Of a DNA stretch of 64,000 nucleotides, positions 29,396 through 37,768 are shown in pieces. How positions within the stretch are numbered: position 1 is the first letter of the stretch; each line of letters begins with the position of its first letter. The translations under genes were made by a program, and so were the position numbers. The stretch comes from Enhygromyxa salina (lineage in GTDB: Bacteria > Myxococcota_A > Polyangia > Nannocystales > Nannocystaceae): contig NZ_JMCC02000031.1 of the NCBI RefSeq assembly GCF_000737335.2, positions 90,541 to 154,540 on the forward strand. Direction: 5' to 3'. The notes below the pieces were generated by a model. That model searched no databases. It saw only the letters and a list, made by a program, of their open reading frames with translations, and was not told the DNA's origin.

Positions 29396-30604
29396 TCACT
29401 GCTGGAAGCAGTAGATCGGCAGCGACACGTCGCACGGCAGCTCGCCGCAGTTTGACCACTGCGACATGTTCGAGGCCGAGCGCCCGATCGCGCCGAAGTC
29501 GGAGGGGATCGCCGAGGAGTAGTCGAGGCAGGTGCTGGCGCCCAAGGTCCCGAACTCGGTGGTGCCGGTGCGGGCCAGCCGGGCGCTGCCGCCACACATC
29601 TCGGAGGTGTTGACCGACATCCCGCCGGTCTCGGTGCGCGCGATAGCGAAGTCGAGATCGCCGTCGACCAGGTCGGCCCAGTCGTCGGCCACCTTGTTGC
29701 CGTCGGGGAGCATGTAGGGGACGGTCGACTGGGTGAAGCGGGTCGCGGGCGAGCTCGCGTCCGTCGACAGCCAGGCCATGTAGGTGCCCTGCAAGCCAGC
29801 GTTCTGGGCGAGCATGTTGCAGATCGCGTCGGCCCCCCCGAGCCCGCCCAGGTCACCCGTGTGGCTGGTGCTGGTTGCGAACGCGACCCGGAATTCCCAC
29901 GCGCAGGTGGGCGCGCAGCCGTCCATCGCGTCGAGGTTGGCGTCATCGCACTCCTCGCCGGGCTGGACGAAGCCGTCGCCACACACCGCGCCCATGCAGG
30001 TGTCGTCGCAGCCGTCGTCGTTGTCGGTGTTGCCGTCGTCGCACTCTTCAACGCCGATCTGCACGAAGCCGTCTCCGCAGGTGGCCGCGAGACAGTCGAT
30101 GCAGTCGTCGTTGTTGTCCATGTTGGTGTCGTCGCACTCTTCGACGCCGACCTGCACGAAGCCGTCGCCGCAGGTCGCGAGCTCGCAGGCGTTGGTGCAC
30201 ATGTCGTCGTCAGCCATGTTGCCGTCGTCGCAGGCTTCGACGCCATCTTGGACCGAGCCGTCGCCGCATACGGCCATGGCACAGTCAACGCAATCATCGG
30301 TGTTGTCGGTGTTGCCGTCGTCGCAGGCTTCGACGCCCTCGTTCAAGATGCCGTCGCCGCAGGTCGCGAGGGTGCAGTCGTTGAGGCAGTCGTCGGTCTC
30401 GAGCGTGTTGCCGTCGTCGCAGGCTTCACCCGACTCGACGATCGCGTTGCCACAGATCGGATCGGGGATGGGGTCACCGGTCTCGCTGTCGCTCTCGCTG
30501 CCGGTGTCGTCGGTCATGGGTTCGGGGGTGTCGGGGTTGCAGGCAACGACGAGCGAGCAGAGGGCGGTCGTGGCGAGGAGGGACTCGAGGCGGAGATAAG
30601 GCAT
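29396..30604 (-). CDS. lipoprotein with six DUF4215 Cys-rich repeats and a DUF1554-like domain
   Basis: 402 residues. The signal ends at lipobox SLVVAC (residue 22), then an acidic linker. Residues about 50-250 are six tandem units of the form CGDGxxxxGxExCDDGNxxxxDxC (for example CGDGFVQIGVEECDDGN), the Cys-rich repeat common in myxobacteria. Spacing between units is about 34 residues at protein level, and the DNA is visibly repetitive over 29940-30440. The C-terminal domain (about 255-402) starts RVAFATSTSHTGDLGGLGGA, matches DUF1554/endostatin-like modules, and contains further cysteines. Likely outer surface. Transcribed toward cysH, with 240 bases of no visible features between. Confidence 0.88.
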   Translation of the reverse strand: MPYLRLESLLATTALCSLVVACNPDTPEPMTDDTGSESDSETGDPIPDPICGNAIVESGEACDDGNTLETDDCLNDCTLATCGDGILNEGVEACDDGNTDNTDDCVDCAMAVCGDGSVQDGVEACDDGNMADDDMCTNACELATCGDGFVQVGVEECDDTNMDNNDDCIDCLAATCGDGFVQIGVEECDDGNTDNDDGCDDTCMGAVCGDGFVQPGEECDDANLDAMDGCAPTCAWEFRVAFATSTSHTGDLGGLGGADAICNMLAQNAGLQGTYMAWLSTDASSPATRFTQSTVPYMLPDGNKVADDWADLVDGDLDFAIARTETGGMSVNTSEMCGGSARLARTGTTEFGTLGASTCLDYSSAIPSDFGAIGRSASNMSQWSNCGELPCDVSLPIYCFQQ

Positions 30605-30707
30605 GGGGGGATTGGAGCGGATCTTGGGCCCGCGCGTCCAGTGTGTTGGTCAACTAAGCGCTCGAAATCATGGCTGCCAGCGGCGCTGGACCCAGCTAGA
30701 GACCCAG

Positions 30708-32075
30708 CTAGCCGCGTAGCGTGGAGCGGAGCCAGCCCATGAAGCGTCCCTTGTCGCCGGCGGACTGCGGCGGCCCCAGGCGAACCACCGGCGCTTCGGT
30801 CCCCCCACCGGTCAGCATCGGCATGATCCGGCGGATGCAGCCGCCGCAGCCCGTCCCGCACCCGGTGGCCTCCTGCAGCGACTCGAGGCTGCCGGCCCCG
30901 CCCGCGATGCAGTCGACCAGGGTCTGGCGATCGACATTCAGGCAGCGACAGAGCACCTTGTCCGGGGCGAGCAGGGCCGCGGCCTTCGCCGCCTTCTTCA
31001 GCATCCTTCGCTGCTGCAGGGCCAGCGGGCTGCCGTTGAACGCCAGCGCCTGAAGCCCGCCAACGTCCTCGTAGTTGCCCGTGTCTGCGAATCCGATGAT
31101 CCGCCCATCCGCGTCCAGCGAGACGGTCGTCGATGCCGCGATGTGAACCGTCTCTTTGACGGTGCTGTCGGACTGCGTGAGGGTGTAGTGCCCATCCGGG
31201 GTGCGCAGCGCGACCAGCTCCCGGCCGTCGTGCAGCGAGAAGACGGTTTGAATGCAGACCTGCCCGTTCTCGATCACGGTGTGCTGGCTGGCCAGGCCCA
31301 GGTGTGGGAGCTCGCGGCTGCGGATCAGGCTCTCGAGGTAGGCCTCGGTCGAGTCGTTGGCTGCGTTCAACGCCTTGACGCGATCGGCCGAGACGAAGGC
31401 GGCGCGCAGATGATTGTGTGCGACCACCGACGCGCTGCGTGGGTTCCCCTGGATCACGCCGATCTCGCCGAAGCACTGGCCGGGGTAGACAGTCGCAATG
31501 TGGACCGGCTCGCCGTTCTGCATCAGGACGACCTGCGCCTGGCCCGAGAGCACGACGTACATCCCATCGGGAGGCGCGCCCTCGCGAAAGACCAACGCAC
31601 CATCCTCCCAGCTTCGCGCCTCGCTGGTTGCCAACAGGGCCTCGAGCGGCGCAGCTGTGCGACCCAGCCGATTCCGCGTGCGCGCGGCGGAGACCTCATC
31701 GAGCACGGCGCGCTGCTGGCCAAGCAACTCGTTGAAGGTCGCGCGATCGATCTCGAGCAGGCGGCAGTCTGTCTGGGCGAGGATCGTCGCGTTTCGCTGG
31801 CCACGCCCGCCAGGCATCAGTGCCTGCTCACCCACGAGCGCGCCGGGGTGTTCGGTGTCGAGCAGGGTCCCGTCGTCCGCGTGGATCTCGAGAGCGCCAA
31901 GGGTCAGCAGGTAGGCAGCGTCGGCGTCGTCGCCCGCACGAAACAGGTGCGCGCCGGCATCGATGCTGACCACGCGTGACTGACGTACCAGGGCGACGAG
32001 GCTCGCGTGGTGCTGCAGCGCGGCGAGCTTGCTGTGCCGGAGGATGGTCAACAGCGATGATTCGGGCGATTCCAT
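30708..32075 (-). CDS. two cyclic-nucleotide-binding domains fused to a Bfd-type [2Fe-2S] domain
   Basis: 455 residues from ATG 32075. Residues about 12-125 and 130-250 are two CRP-like effector domains (GAHLFRAGDDADAAYLLTLG; GALVFREGAPPDGMYVVLSG with FGEIGVIQGNPRSASVVAHN holding the phosphate-binding-cassette pattern). A beta-rich region of unknown type follows (260-360). Residues about 370-425 are a BFD-like domain, CRCLNVDRQTLVDCIAGGAG and ATGCGTGCGGCIRRIM, with four cysteines placed as CxC...CxxC ligands for [2Fe-2S]. No HTH is present, so it is not a CRP-type regulator. A redox-responsive sensor or electron carrier gated by a cyclic nucleotide is the obvious idea, and inferred. ATG 32126 would add 17 residues. 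Confidence 0.87.
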   Translation of the reverse strand: MESPESSLLTILRHSKLAALQHHASLVALVRQSRVVSIDAGAHLFRAGDDADAAYLLTLGALEIHADDGTLLDTEHPGALVGEQALMPGGRGQRNATILAQTDCRLLEIDRATFNELLGQQRAVLDEVSAARTRNRLGRTAAPLEALLATSEARSWEDGALVFREGAPPDGMYVVLSGQAQVVLMQNGEPVHIATVYPGQCFGEIGVIQGNPRSASVVAHNHLRAAFVSADRVKALNAANDSTEAYLESLIRSRELPHLGLASQHTVIENGQVCIQTVFSLHDGRELVALRTPDGHYTLTQSDSTVKETVHIAASTTVSLDADGRIIGFADTGNYEDVGGLQALAFNGSPLALQQRRMLKKAAKAAALLAPDKVLCRCLNVDRQTLVDCIAGGAGSLESLQEATGCGTGCGGCIRRIMPMLTGGGTEAPVVRLGPPQSAGDKGRFMGWLRSTLRG

Positions 32076-32206
32076 GGCTTCTAGGCGACCAGCGATACAC
32101 GAGATGTTGATGCGCTGGGTGGCCAAATTTATGACTCGAGGTCGTTTGGTTGCACCTGATCCGATCCTTGCGCTTCGCTAGCTTGATGTAGATTGAGCAC
32201 AGACCC

Positions 32207-33031
32207 ATGGATGACACCAACATCGTCAGCGAGGCCCTCGTCAACGGGGGCTTCTTCGTCGGGCGCACATGGCTGCGCTATCTGGTGGTCTGTGGCGGCG
32301 CGTTCTTGCTGTTTTGGGTCGCCTTCGCCAAGCGCTTGAAGCACCGGCGTTGCCAGCAGACCATCCCCGAGCGTCGGATCCAGTGGATCGAGCTCAAGAA
32401 CTCGCTGCTCGGCGTCATCTTCTTCATGATCCCGAGTGTGCTTGCGACGCCGCTGTATCTGTCGGGTCACATCAAGCTGATCTTGGATCCCAGCGCGACC
32501 AGCCCGTGGATGATCGCGTTGAGCTTCGTGCTGTTCATCATCGGCGCGGACACGTGGTTTTATTGGACCCACCGCGCGATGCACGACAGCCGGGTGTATC
32601 GATTCACCCACGAGCTTCACCACATCTCCGTGCAGCCCTCGCCGCTGGCGGGCTACGCCTTCAGCGTCTTCGAGGGCTTCGTGCTTGGCCTCTACCTGCC
32701 GCTGGTGCTGCTGTTCGTGCCGATCAATCGCGTGATGCTGTGGGTGTTCGTGTTCTGGTTCTCGTTCTTGGAGGCGTACGTGCACCTGGGCTTCGAGATC
32801 CTGCCCCGCTGGGTCGCCCGCAACCCGATCAGCAAATACCTGGGAACCGCGGTGTTCCACGACATGCACCACGAGAACGGCGCCTACAACTTTGGCGTCT
32901 ACTTCACGTGGTGGGATCGGATGATGGGGACCATCCACCCCGACTATACGCAGCGCTATGAGCAGGTGACCGAGCACCCGCTGGCTTGGCGGCCGGAGCC
33001 GGAGGCCGAGGCCCCGGCGGCCTCGACCTGA
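32207..33031 (+). CDS. sterol desaturase / fatty acid hydroxylase superfamily protein
   Basis: 274 residues in the membrane with about five hydrophobic segments. The three histidine clusters that bind the di-iron centre are all visible: WTHRAMHDSRVYRFTHELHH (near 120-140) and FHDMHHENGAYNFG (near 220). Members insert oxygen or desaturate sterols, fatty acids or carotenoids; the substrate is not predictable here. Nannocystaceae are known sterol makers, which makes a sterol or lipid substrate plausible. Stands alone; convergent with the aconitase-family gene (11 bases between stops) and divergent from the cNMP-Bfd gene. Confidence 0.92.
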   Translation: MDDTNIVSEALVNGGFFVGRTWLRYLVVCGGAFLLFWVAFAKRLKHRRCQQTIPERRIQWIELKNSLLGVIFFMIPSVLATPLYLSGHIKLILDPSATSPWMIALSFVLFIIGADTWFYWTHRAMHDSRVYRFTHELHHISVQPSPLAGYAFSVFEGFVLGLYLPLVLLFVPINRVMLWVFVFWFSFLEAYVHLGFEILPRWVARNPISKYLGTAVFHDMHHENGAYNFGVYFTWWDRMMGTIHPDYTQRYEQVTEHPLAWRPEPEAEAPAAST

Positions 33032-33042
33032 GCGGCGGTTGA

Positions 33043-34965
33043 CTACAGCGAGCGGGGATCGGTGAGCTTGCCCGTCACCGCGCAAGCCGCCGCGATCGCC
33101 GGGGACACCAAGTACACCGGACCCGGCGCGCCCATGCGGCGATCGAAGTTGCGGTTGGTCGTGCTGGCGGTGGTCTCACCCTCGTAGGGGATGCCGGGCC
33201 CGTTGCCGATGCACGAGCCGCAGCCGGGATCCGTGACCACCGCCCCAAGCTCGCTGAACAGCGACAACAGCCCTTCTTTGCGGGCGTCGTCGGCCACCGC
33301 GGCGCTCGACGGGGTCACGGTCACGCGGACCTTCTCGGCGAGCTTGCGACCGCGCAGGACCTGGGCGGCGGCGCGTAGATCCGACAGCGAACCACCGGTG
33401 CACGAGGCGATCACGATGTTGTGGATCGCAACGTCGCCGACCTCGGTCAGCGGCTTGCGGTTGCGCGAGTCGCCTGGGGTTGCCACGGTCAGCGGGACCT
33501 CATCGAGGTTGACGTGGATCGTCTTGACGTAGGTCGCGCCCTCGTCGGGCGCGACGAGGCGCTCGGCGTAGTCTTGGCCGCGGGTAGCCTGCAAGAATTC
33601 GCGGATCGGCGCGCAAGGCTCGACGATCCCGGTCATCAGGCCGCCCTCGACGGTCATGTTGGTGATCACCGACAGCTCGTCGACGTTCCATTGATCCAAG
33701 CCGGGGCCGCCAAGCTGGATCACGCAGGTGTCGGTTGGCGACTCGCGCCAGTGCTCTTCGCGGAAGTAGGGATCGCCGATCAGGTGCAGGACCAGATCCT
33801 TGGGCGAGAGCACGCCCTTGGCGTCGCCCTCGACCCAGATCCGCACGGTCTTGGGCACGGTCACGGGGATCATCCCGGTCCGCAGTGCGAACGCCATGGC
33901 CGTGGAACCAACGCCAAACGCGAACGCGTTCATGACCCCCGCGGTTGGGGTGTGGCTGTCGGTCAGCACGATGATGTCGCCGGGCCGGGCGTAGTCTTCA
34001 ACGACGATCCGGTGGCAGACGCCCTGCTTGAGGCGACCGGGCCCATGCACGCGGATGCCGTTGCGCTCGCAGGCCTCGATCATCTCTGCGGCGAGGCTCT
34101 GGGCCGGGGCCAGGCGCTTGCTCTTGACCGAGAGCGGGACCGTGTCGCGGTCGATCAGCACGAAGTGATCTTCAAACGCCGCCGCGAGCTCGGGCTGATG
34201 AATGGGCGCGTCGGCCCACTCTTGCGCGTAGAGGTTCATGACCATGCCGCCGGTGTACTCGTGCATGCCGCGGAAGTCGGCCTCGCACAGGATCTGATCG
34301 CCGGGCGCGACCGCTGCGATCCCGAATGGCTGGTCCTTGCCGCGCCAAGCTTTGGCGGCGACGATCTTTTCGATGCAGTTCATGGGCCGGGGCGCGGGCT
34401 CGACCTCGTAGGTGGGGCCGACGTCGCCGGCGAGCACGTGGGTGCCGTAGCGCATCAGCCCGCCGGCCTCGCTCACGGCCCGGAAGAAGGGCGGCAGCGC
34501 CTGCCCGAGCGCGGCGATGTCGATGTCTTCACCGTTGCGCAGCCGCGTGACCACGCCGAAGTCCGTGGTGAAGGGCAGCCCCGCGTAGACCATGTTCTCT
34601 TGAAAGATCCGCTGGAAGCTGCGGGCGATCACCAGCTCGACGCCCGCGCCCTGATGGGCGACGACCGCGACCTCGCGGCTGCTGCCGCTGCCGTACGCGT
34701 CGCCGCCAACCACGACCTGGAACCCGCCCTGCTTGACCGCGTCGACCTCGACGCTGTCCTTGAAGTTCTGCAGGAAATAGGGCCCGAGGATCTCGCCGGT
34801 GTAGCCGAGCGTGCACGCCGCTCCATTGATCATCGCGTCGGTGTTGACGCCAAAGTGCAGGTCGGGCGGATCCTGGGGGTCAAACTGGGGGTTGGCGCCC
34901 GCGAGCTGCTGCTCGAGTTGCGCGGTGTCTTCCGTGAGCCACAAGATTCGTCCGGTCAGCTGCAT
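33043..34965 (-). CDS. aconitase-family hydro-lyase with LeuD-like domain before LeuC-like domain
   Basis: 640 residues from ATG 34965. The swivel (LeuD-like) domain comes first: MQLTGRILWLTEDTAQLEQ, GVNTDAMINGAACTLGYTG, AYGSGSSREVAVVAHQG, FQRIFQENMVYAGLPFTTDF. The catalytic (LeuC-like) domain follows from about 185, with TDSHTPTAGVMNAFAFGVGS and three cluster cysteines in IASCTGGSLSDLRAAAQVL and DPGCGSCIGNGPG. Isopropylmalate dehydratase normally has these as separate subunits, and AcnA has the opposite order. It may act on isopropylmalate, homocitrate, methylcitrate or a related acid; which one is not visible. No leu genes adjoin. ATG at 35004 or 35061 would add unlikely N-terminal residues. 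Confidence 0.85.
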   Translation of the reverse strand: MQLTGRILWLTEDTAQLEQQLAGANPQFDPQDPPDLHFGVNTDAMINGAACTLGYTGEILGPYFLQNFKDSVEVDAVKQGGFQVVVGGDAYGSGSSREVAVVAHQGAGVELVIARSFQRIFQENMVYAGLPFTTDFGVVTRLRNGEDIDIAALGQALPPFFRAVSEAGGLMRYGTHVLAGDVGPTYEVEPAPRPMNCIEKIVAAKAWRGKDQPFGIAAVAPGDQILCEADFRGMHEYTGGMVMNLYAQEWADAPIHQPELAAAFEDHFVLIDRDTVPLSVKSKRLAPAQSLAAEMIEACERNGIRVHGPGRLKQGVCHRIVVEDYARPGDIIVLTDSHTPTAGVMNAFAFGVGSTAMAFALRTGMIPVTVPKTVRIWVEGDAKGVLSPKDLVLHLIGDPYFREEHWRESPTDTCVIQLGGPGLDQWNVDELSVITNMTVEGGLMTGIVEPCAPIREFLQATRGQDYAERLVAPDEGATYVKTIHVNLDEVPLTVATPGDSRNRKPLTEVGDVAIHNIVIASCTGGSLSDLRAAAQVLRGRKLAEKVRVTVTPSSAAVADDARKEGLLSLFSELGAVVTDPGCGSCIGNGPGIPYEGETTASTTNRNFDRRMGAPGPVYLVSPAIAAACAVTGKLTDPRSL

Positions 34966-35050
34966 CGAAGCCGAGTATAGGGGCTTTGGACGCCGCTCAG
35001 ACATCGCGTCGCGTTTGTTTGCTCGCGGCGCGCGAGGGCGGGGGGGAATC

Positions 35051-36157
35051 TCACGGTTCACCCGCTTCGGTTGGCCCGGTGTGGCCCGTCGCGGTGGTCG
35101 CGGTGGTCGCGGTGGTCGCGGTGCTCGCGGCAGGGCTGGTCTGCCACCACTCGAGCATCTGCGCGAGCACGGCTGGATCGTTCATCAGCGCCAAGTGACT
35201 CGTGGCCGCAAAGTGCTGCACCTCTGCCGGCGGCAGCAGCTCGCGCTCGCGCGGATCGACGCTGGCACCTTGCGCGCTGGGGGCCCGGACTAGGCCATCG
35301 CCAAGCGTCGCAGCGAGCGCGGACCCAGCCTCGCCAAGGCTGCCAACGGCGATGAACCAGCGCACGTGGACCGGGTCGCGCGGGCGAGAGGGGACCGGGA
35401 ACGCGAGCCGATCGAGATCGTAGTGGCGCCAGTCTTCGTCGAGCACGAACCCGTGGCGGAGGTCCTTGATCCCCGCGCTGCGCAGGTTGATCGCCTTGCC
35501 GATCAGCTTGGTCCACGGGTTCCAGATCCGATCGAGCGTGAACGCCGTGACGTGGGCGAGCAGCTCGAGCGGGGCCCCGCGCGAGGGGACGCCAAGCAGG
35601 AACACGCGCGCGAGCTGCAAGACCCACTGATGCCCGGCCTCGAGCGCGTAGTGACACGCGCTGCGCGTGACCAGGCCACCCATGCTGTGCGCGACGATCG
35701 AGAGCTGCTCGAAGGGATAGACCGCGAACAGTTGCTCGAGCCTGTCGGCCAGCTCGCGGCCGTTTTCAGAGATGTGGCGGCCGGTGTTGTAGCGGACGTA
35801 GAGCGGGGTTTGATCGCGCTCGCTCGCGATCGCCGGACCGTAGTCCACGCGCGCGCCCTCGGTCGCGGCCTCGCCCTTCGCCGGCTCGGGCCCCACCCCA
35901 AACCGCCACGCACGCTCGGAGCCCATCAGCCCGTGGACGAACAGACACGCCTGCGGGCCGGCGTTGGGGACGGTCAGCGGCGGATCCTCGAGCCGCCACG
36001 GCTGGGCCCCGTGAAACAGCTGCATGCGCACCGCCAGCGCGGCGTTGCTCGCCGCCAGCCGGTCGCCGATCGCCCCGTTGAGCACGGCGATCGCCTCGTC
36101 GCGGCGGCCGGGGTAGGCCCGCAAGAAACGATCAGCGAGGTCAGCGAGATCAGCCAC
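35051..36157 (-). CDS. lipase-like alpha/beta hydrolase
   Basis: 368 residues from GTG 36157. The hydrolase core contains ACLFVHGLMGSERAWRFG (oxyanion region) near residue 85 and the nucleophile elbow SIVAHSMGGLVTRSACHY near 160, then FLLGVPSRGAPLELLAH, as in triacylglycerol lipase/PGAP1-like acyl hydrolases. A His in ATSHLALMNDPAVLAQML near 340 completes the probable triad. No signal peptide was found. Both ends carry 9-bp repeat products: DLADLADRF at the start and a C-terminal Thr/Ala run (TATTATTATTAT) encoded by 35091-35129. ATG alternatives are weaker; the GTG places the first helix directly at the start. Confidence 0.82.
   Translation of the reverse strand: MADLADLADRFLRAYPGRRDEAIAVLNGAIGDRLAASNAALAVRMQLFHGAQPWRLEDPPLTVPNAGPQACLFVHGLMGSERAWRFGVGPEPAKGEAATEGARVDYGPAIASERDQTPLYVRYNTGRHISENGRELADRLEQLFAVYPFEQLSIVAHSMGGLVTRSACHYALEAGHQWVLQLARVFLLGVPSRGAPLELLAHVTAFTLDRIWNPWTKLIGKAINLRSAGIKDLRHGFVLDEDWRHYDLDRLAFPVPSRPRDPVHVRWFIAVGSLGEAGSALAATLGDGLVRAPSAQGASVDPRERELLPPAEVQHFAATSHLALMNDPAVLAQMLEWWQTSPAASTATTATTATTATGHTGPTEAGEP
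35091..35129 (-). repeat. 9-bp tandem repeat in the hydrolase 3' end
   Basis: About four copies of GCGGTGGTC (last one GCGGTGCTC) in the coding frame; they give the Thr-Ala repeat tail of the hydrolase. Confidence 0.75.
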
Positions 36158-36258
36158 GGTCTTCCAATGTGCGAGGGTGCGGGGTCGGGGACCCCCTTGG
36201 GTTGGGGCGCAGCGAACGTAGCAAGCGCGCCAACCAATCACTACCATCGTCTGGTCAC

Positions 36259-37365
36259 ATGGATATCCGACGTCTCATCTGTCCATCGTCTGCGTTGTTG
36301 CTGTTGTTCGCTTGCGGCGAGGCGCCGGCGGATCCAATCGAGAACCCGTTGACGGATCCACAGATGGGCCCGCCAGCCGGCAACCCCGAGGGCACCTGCG
36401 CGGTCCCGGACGAGGCCCGCCCCGCCGACGTCTCGAACCCCACGACCGTAGTTGGGAACGGCACCCCCGAGAGCTGCACGAGCGCCGCGTTCGTCCAGGC
36501 GGTGGCGGGCGGCGGCGTCATCACCTTCGACTGCGGCCCCGAGCCCGTGGTCGTGACCCTCGACGAGACCGCCAAGATCTACAACGACACCGGCCCCGAG
36601 ATCGTGATTGACGGCGGCGGCTTGGTCACGCTCAGCGGCGCCGGAGCGCGGCGAATCTTGTACATGAACACCTGCGACGAGAGCCTGGTGTGGACCACCC
36701 CCATGTGCAACGACCAGGATCATCCCCGCCTCACCGTCCAGAACTTGACCTTCATCGACGGCAACGCGACCGGCGAAGACCCCGACGGCGGCGGGGCGAT
36801 CTTCGTCCGCGGCGGCCGCTTCAAGCTGATCAACACCCGGTTTTTCAACAACGTCTGCGACGACACCGGCCCCGACGTTGGCGGCGCCGCGGTCCGGGTG
36901 TTCGACCAGCACCAGGACCTGCCCGTCTACGTGGTCAACAGCACCTTCGGCGGCGAGCCCGAGCTTGGCAATCGCTGCTCGAACGGCGGCGGCCTCAGCA
37001 GCATCGGCGTCTCGTACACCGTGATCAACAGCCTGTTCTCCTACAACGAAGCGATCGGAACCGGCGCCAATCCAGCCCAGTCGGGCACCCCCGGCGGCGG
37101 CAGCGGAGGCGCCATCTACAACGACGGCAACACCTTCACGCTGACCCTGTGCGGGACCAAGATCGAGCACAACACCGCCAACGAAGGCGGCGGCGCCATC
37201 TTCTTCGTCAGCAACGATCTGAGCGGCACCCTGCGGATCCAAGACTCGACGCTATGCGGCAACCCCAGCGCCGGCTTCGAGACCCAGGGCTTCCCCGGCA
37301 TCTTCGTGCTCGCCAACGGCGAGCCCCAAGTCACCAATTCCACCCTCACCGAGGACTGCGGGTAG
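36259..37365 (+). CDS. parallel beta-helix lipoprotein
   Basis: 368 residues. MDIRRLICPSSALLLLFACG is a short lipoprotein signal (Cys at residue 19). The mature protein is a right-handed beta-helix of the polymorphic outer-membrane/pectate-lyase-like kind. It shows regularly spaced strands such as PRLTVQNLTFIDGNATGEDP, GGGAIFVRGGRFKLINTRFF and GGAIYNDGNTFTLTLCGTKI, with Gly-Gly-Ala-Ile turns and Asn ladders. Six or more cysteines suggest disulfides. No catalytic residues can be assigned; adhesin or surface structural protein are alternatives. Start is ATG 36259, just before the signal. Divergent from the hydrolase gene with about 100 bases between. Confidence 0.85.
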   Translation: MDIRRLICPSSALLLLFACGEAPADPIENPLTDPQMGPPAGNPEGTCAVPDEARPADVSNPTTVVGNGTPESCTSAAFVQAVAGGGVITFDCGPEPVVVTLDETAKIYNDTGPEIVIDGGGLVTLSGAGARRILYMNTCDESLVWTTPMCNDQDHPRLTVQNLTFIDGNATGEDPDGGGAIFVRGGRFKLINTRFFNNVCDDTGPDVGGAAVRVFDQHQDLPVYVVNSTFGGEPELGNRCSNGGGLSSIGVSYTVINSLFSYNEAIGTGANPAQSGTPGGGSGGAIYNDGNTFTLTLCGTKIEHNTANEGGGAIFFVSNDLSGTLRIQDSTLCGNPSAGFETQGFPGIFVLANGEPQVTNSTLTEDCG

Positions 37366-37740
37366 GTGTCTGACTACCGCACTGTGAAACCCGAGCGGTC
37401 GCTGCCGACTTCCCCCGCCAGTCATCCCGATCTCCCGCTTGTCCGCGAGTTGGATCCGATCTTGACTGTCCGCACGGTTGCTAACGACACCGACGCGCTG
37501 CCTCACGCGGCGCTCGGCAACCTGATCGCGTTCCAAGACAACGCCACGCGGGACCATTGCCGCGAGGCCATCCCGCACCTCCAAGAGGCGTTTGTTCTCG
37601 ACCCCCGCCTCGCCCCGGCCCATCAAGCTCTCGGGGTCTCGCTGCTCTCGCTTGGTAGGGTCCAAGCAGCGATCGAGGCGCTCGAGACCGCCGATCGTCT
37701 GGCCGGCAACGGGAGACATGAAACGCTACCGACATGGTGA
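37366..37740 (+). CDS. short TPR-like protein or gene fragment
   Basis: 124 residues from a GTG directly behind the stop of the beta-helix gene. The recognisable part is one and a half tetratricopeptide units, IPHLQEAFVLDPRLAPAHQA and LGVSLLSLGRVQAAIEALET. The N-terminal 50 residues have no motif and the last ten do not look native. It ends 28 bases before the M16 peptidase start. It may be the broken end of a larger TPR protein, or a small gene co-transcribed with the peptidase. Confidence 0.4.
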   Translation: MSDYRTVKPERSLPTSPASHPDLPLVRELDPILTVRTVANDTDALPHAALGNLIAFQDNATRDHCREAIPHLQEAFVLDPRLAPAHQALGVSLLSLGRVQAAIEALETADRLAGNGRHETLPTW

Positions 37741-37748
37741 CGGCTGCC

Positions 37749-37761
37749 GGAGGAGCGGGAG
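37749..37761 (+). promoter_or_regulatory. ribosome binding site deciding the M16 gene start
   Basis: GGAGGAGCGGGAG lies 7 bases (from the GGGAG) upstream of GTG 37769, which begins the twin-arginine signal. ATG 37718 has no such site. Confidence 0.5.
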
Positions 37762-37768
37762 CAATGGC

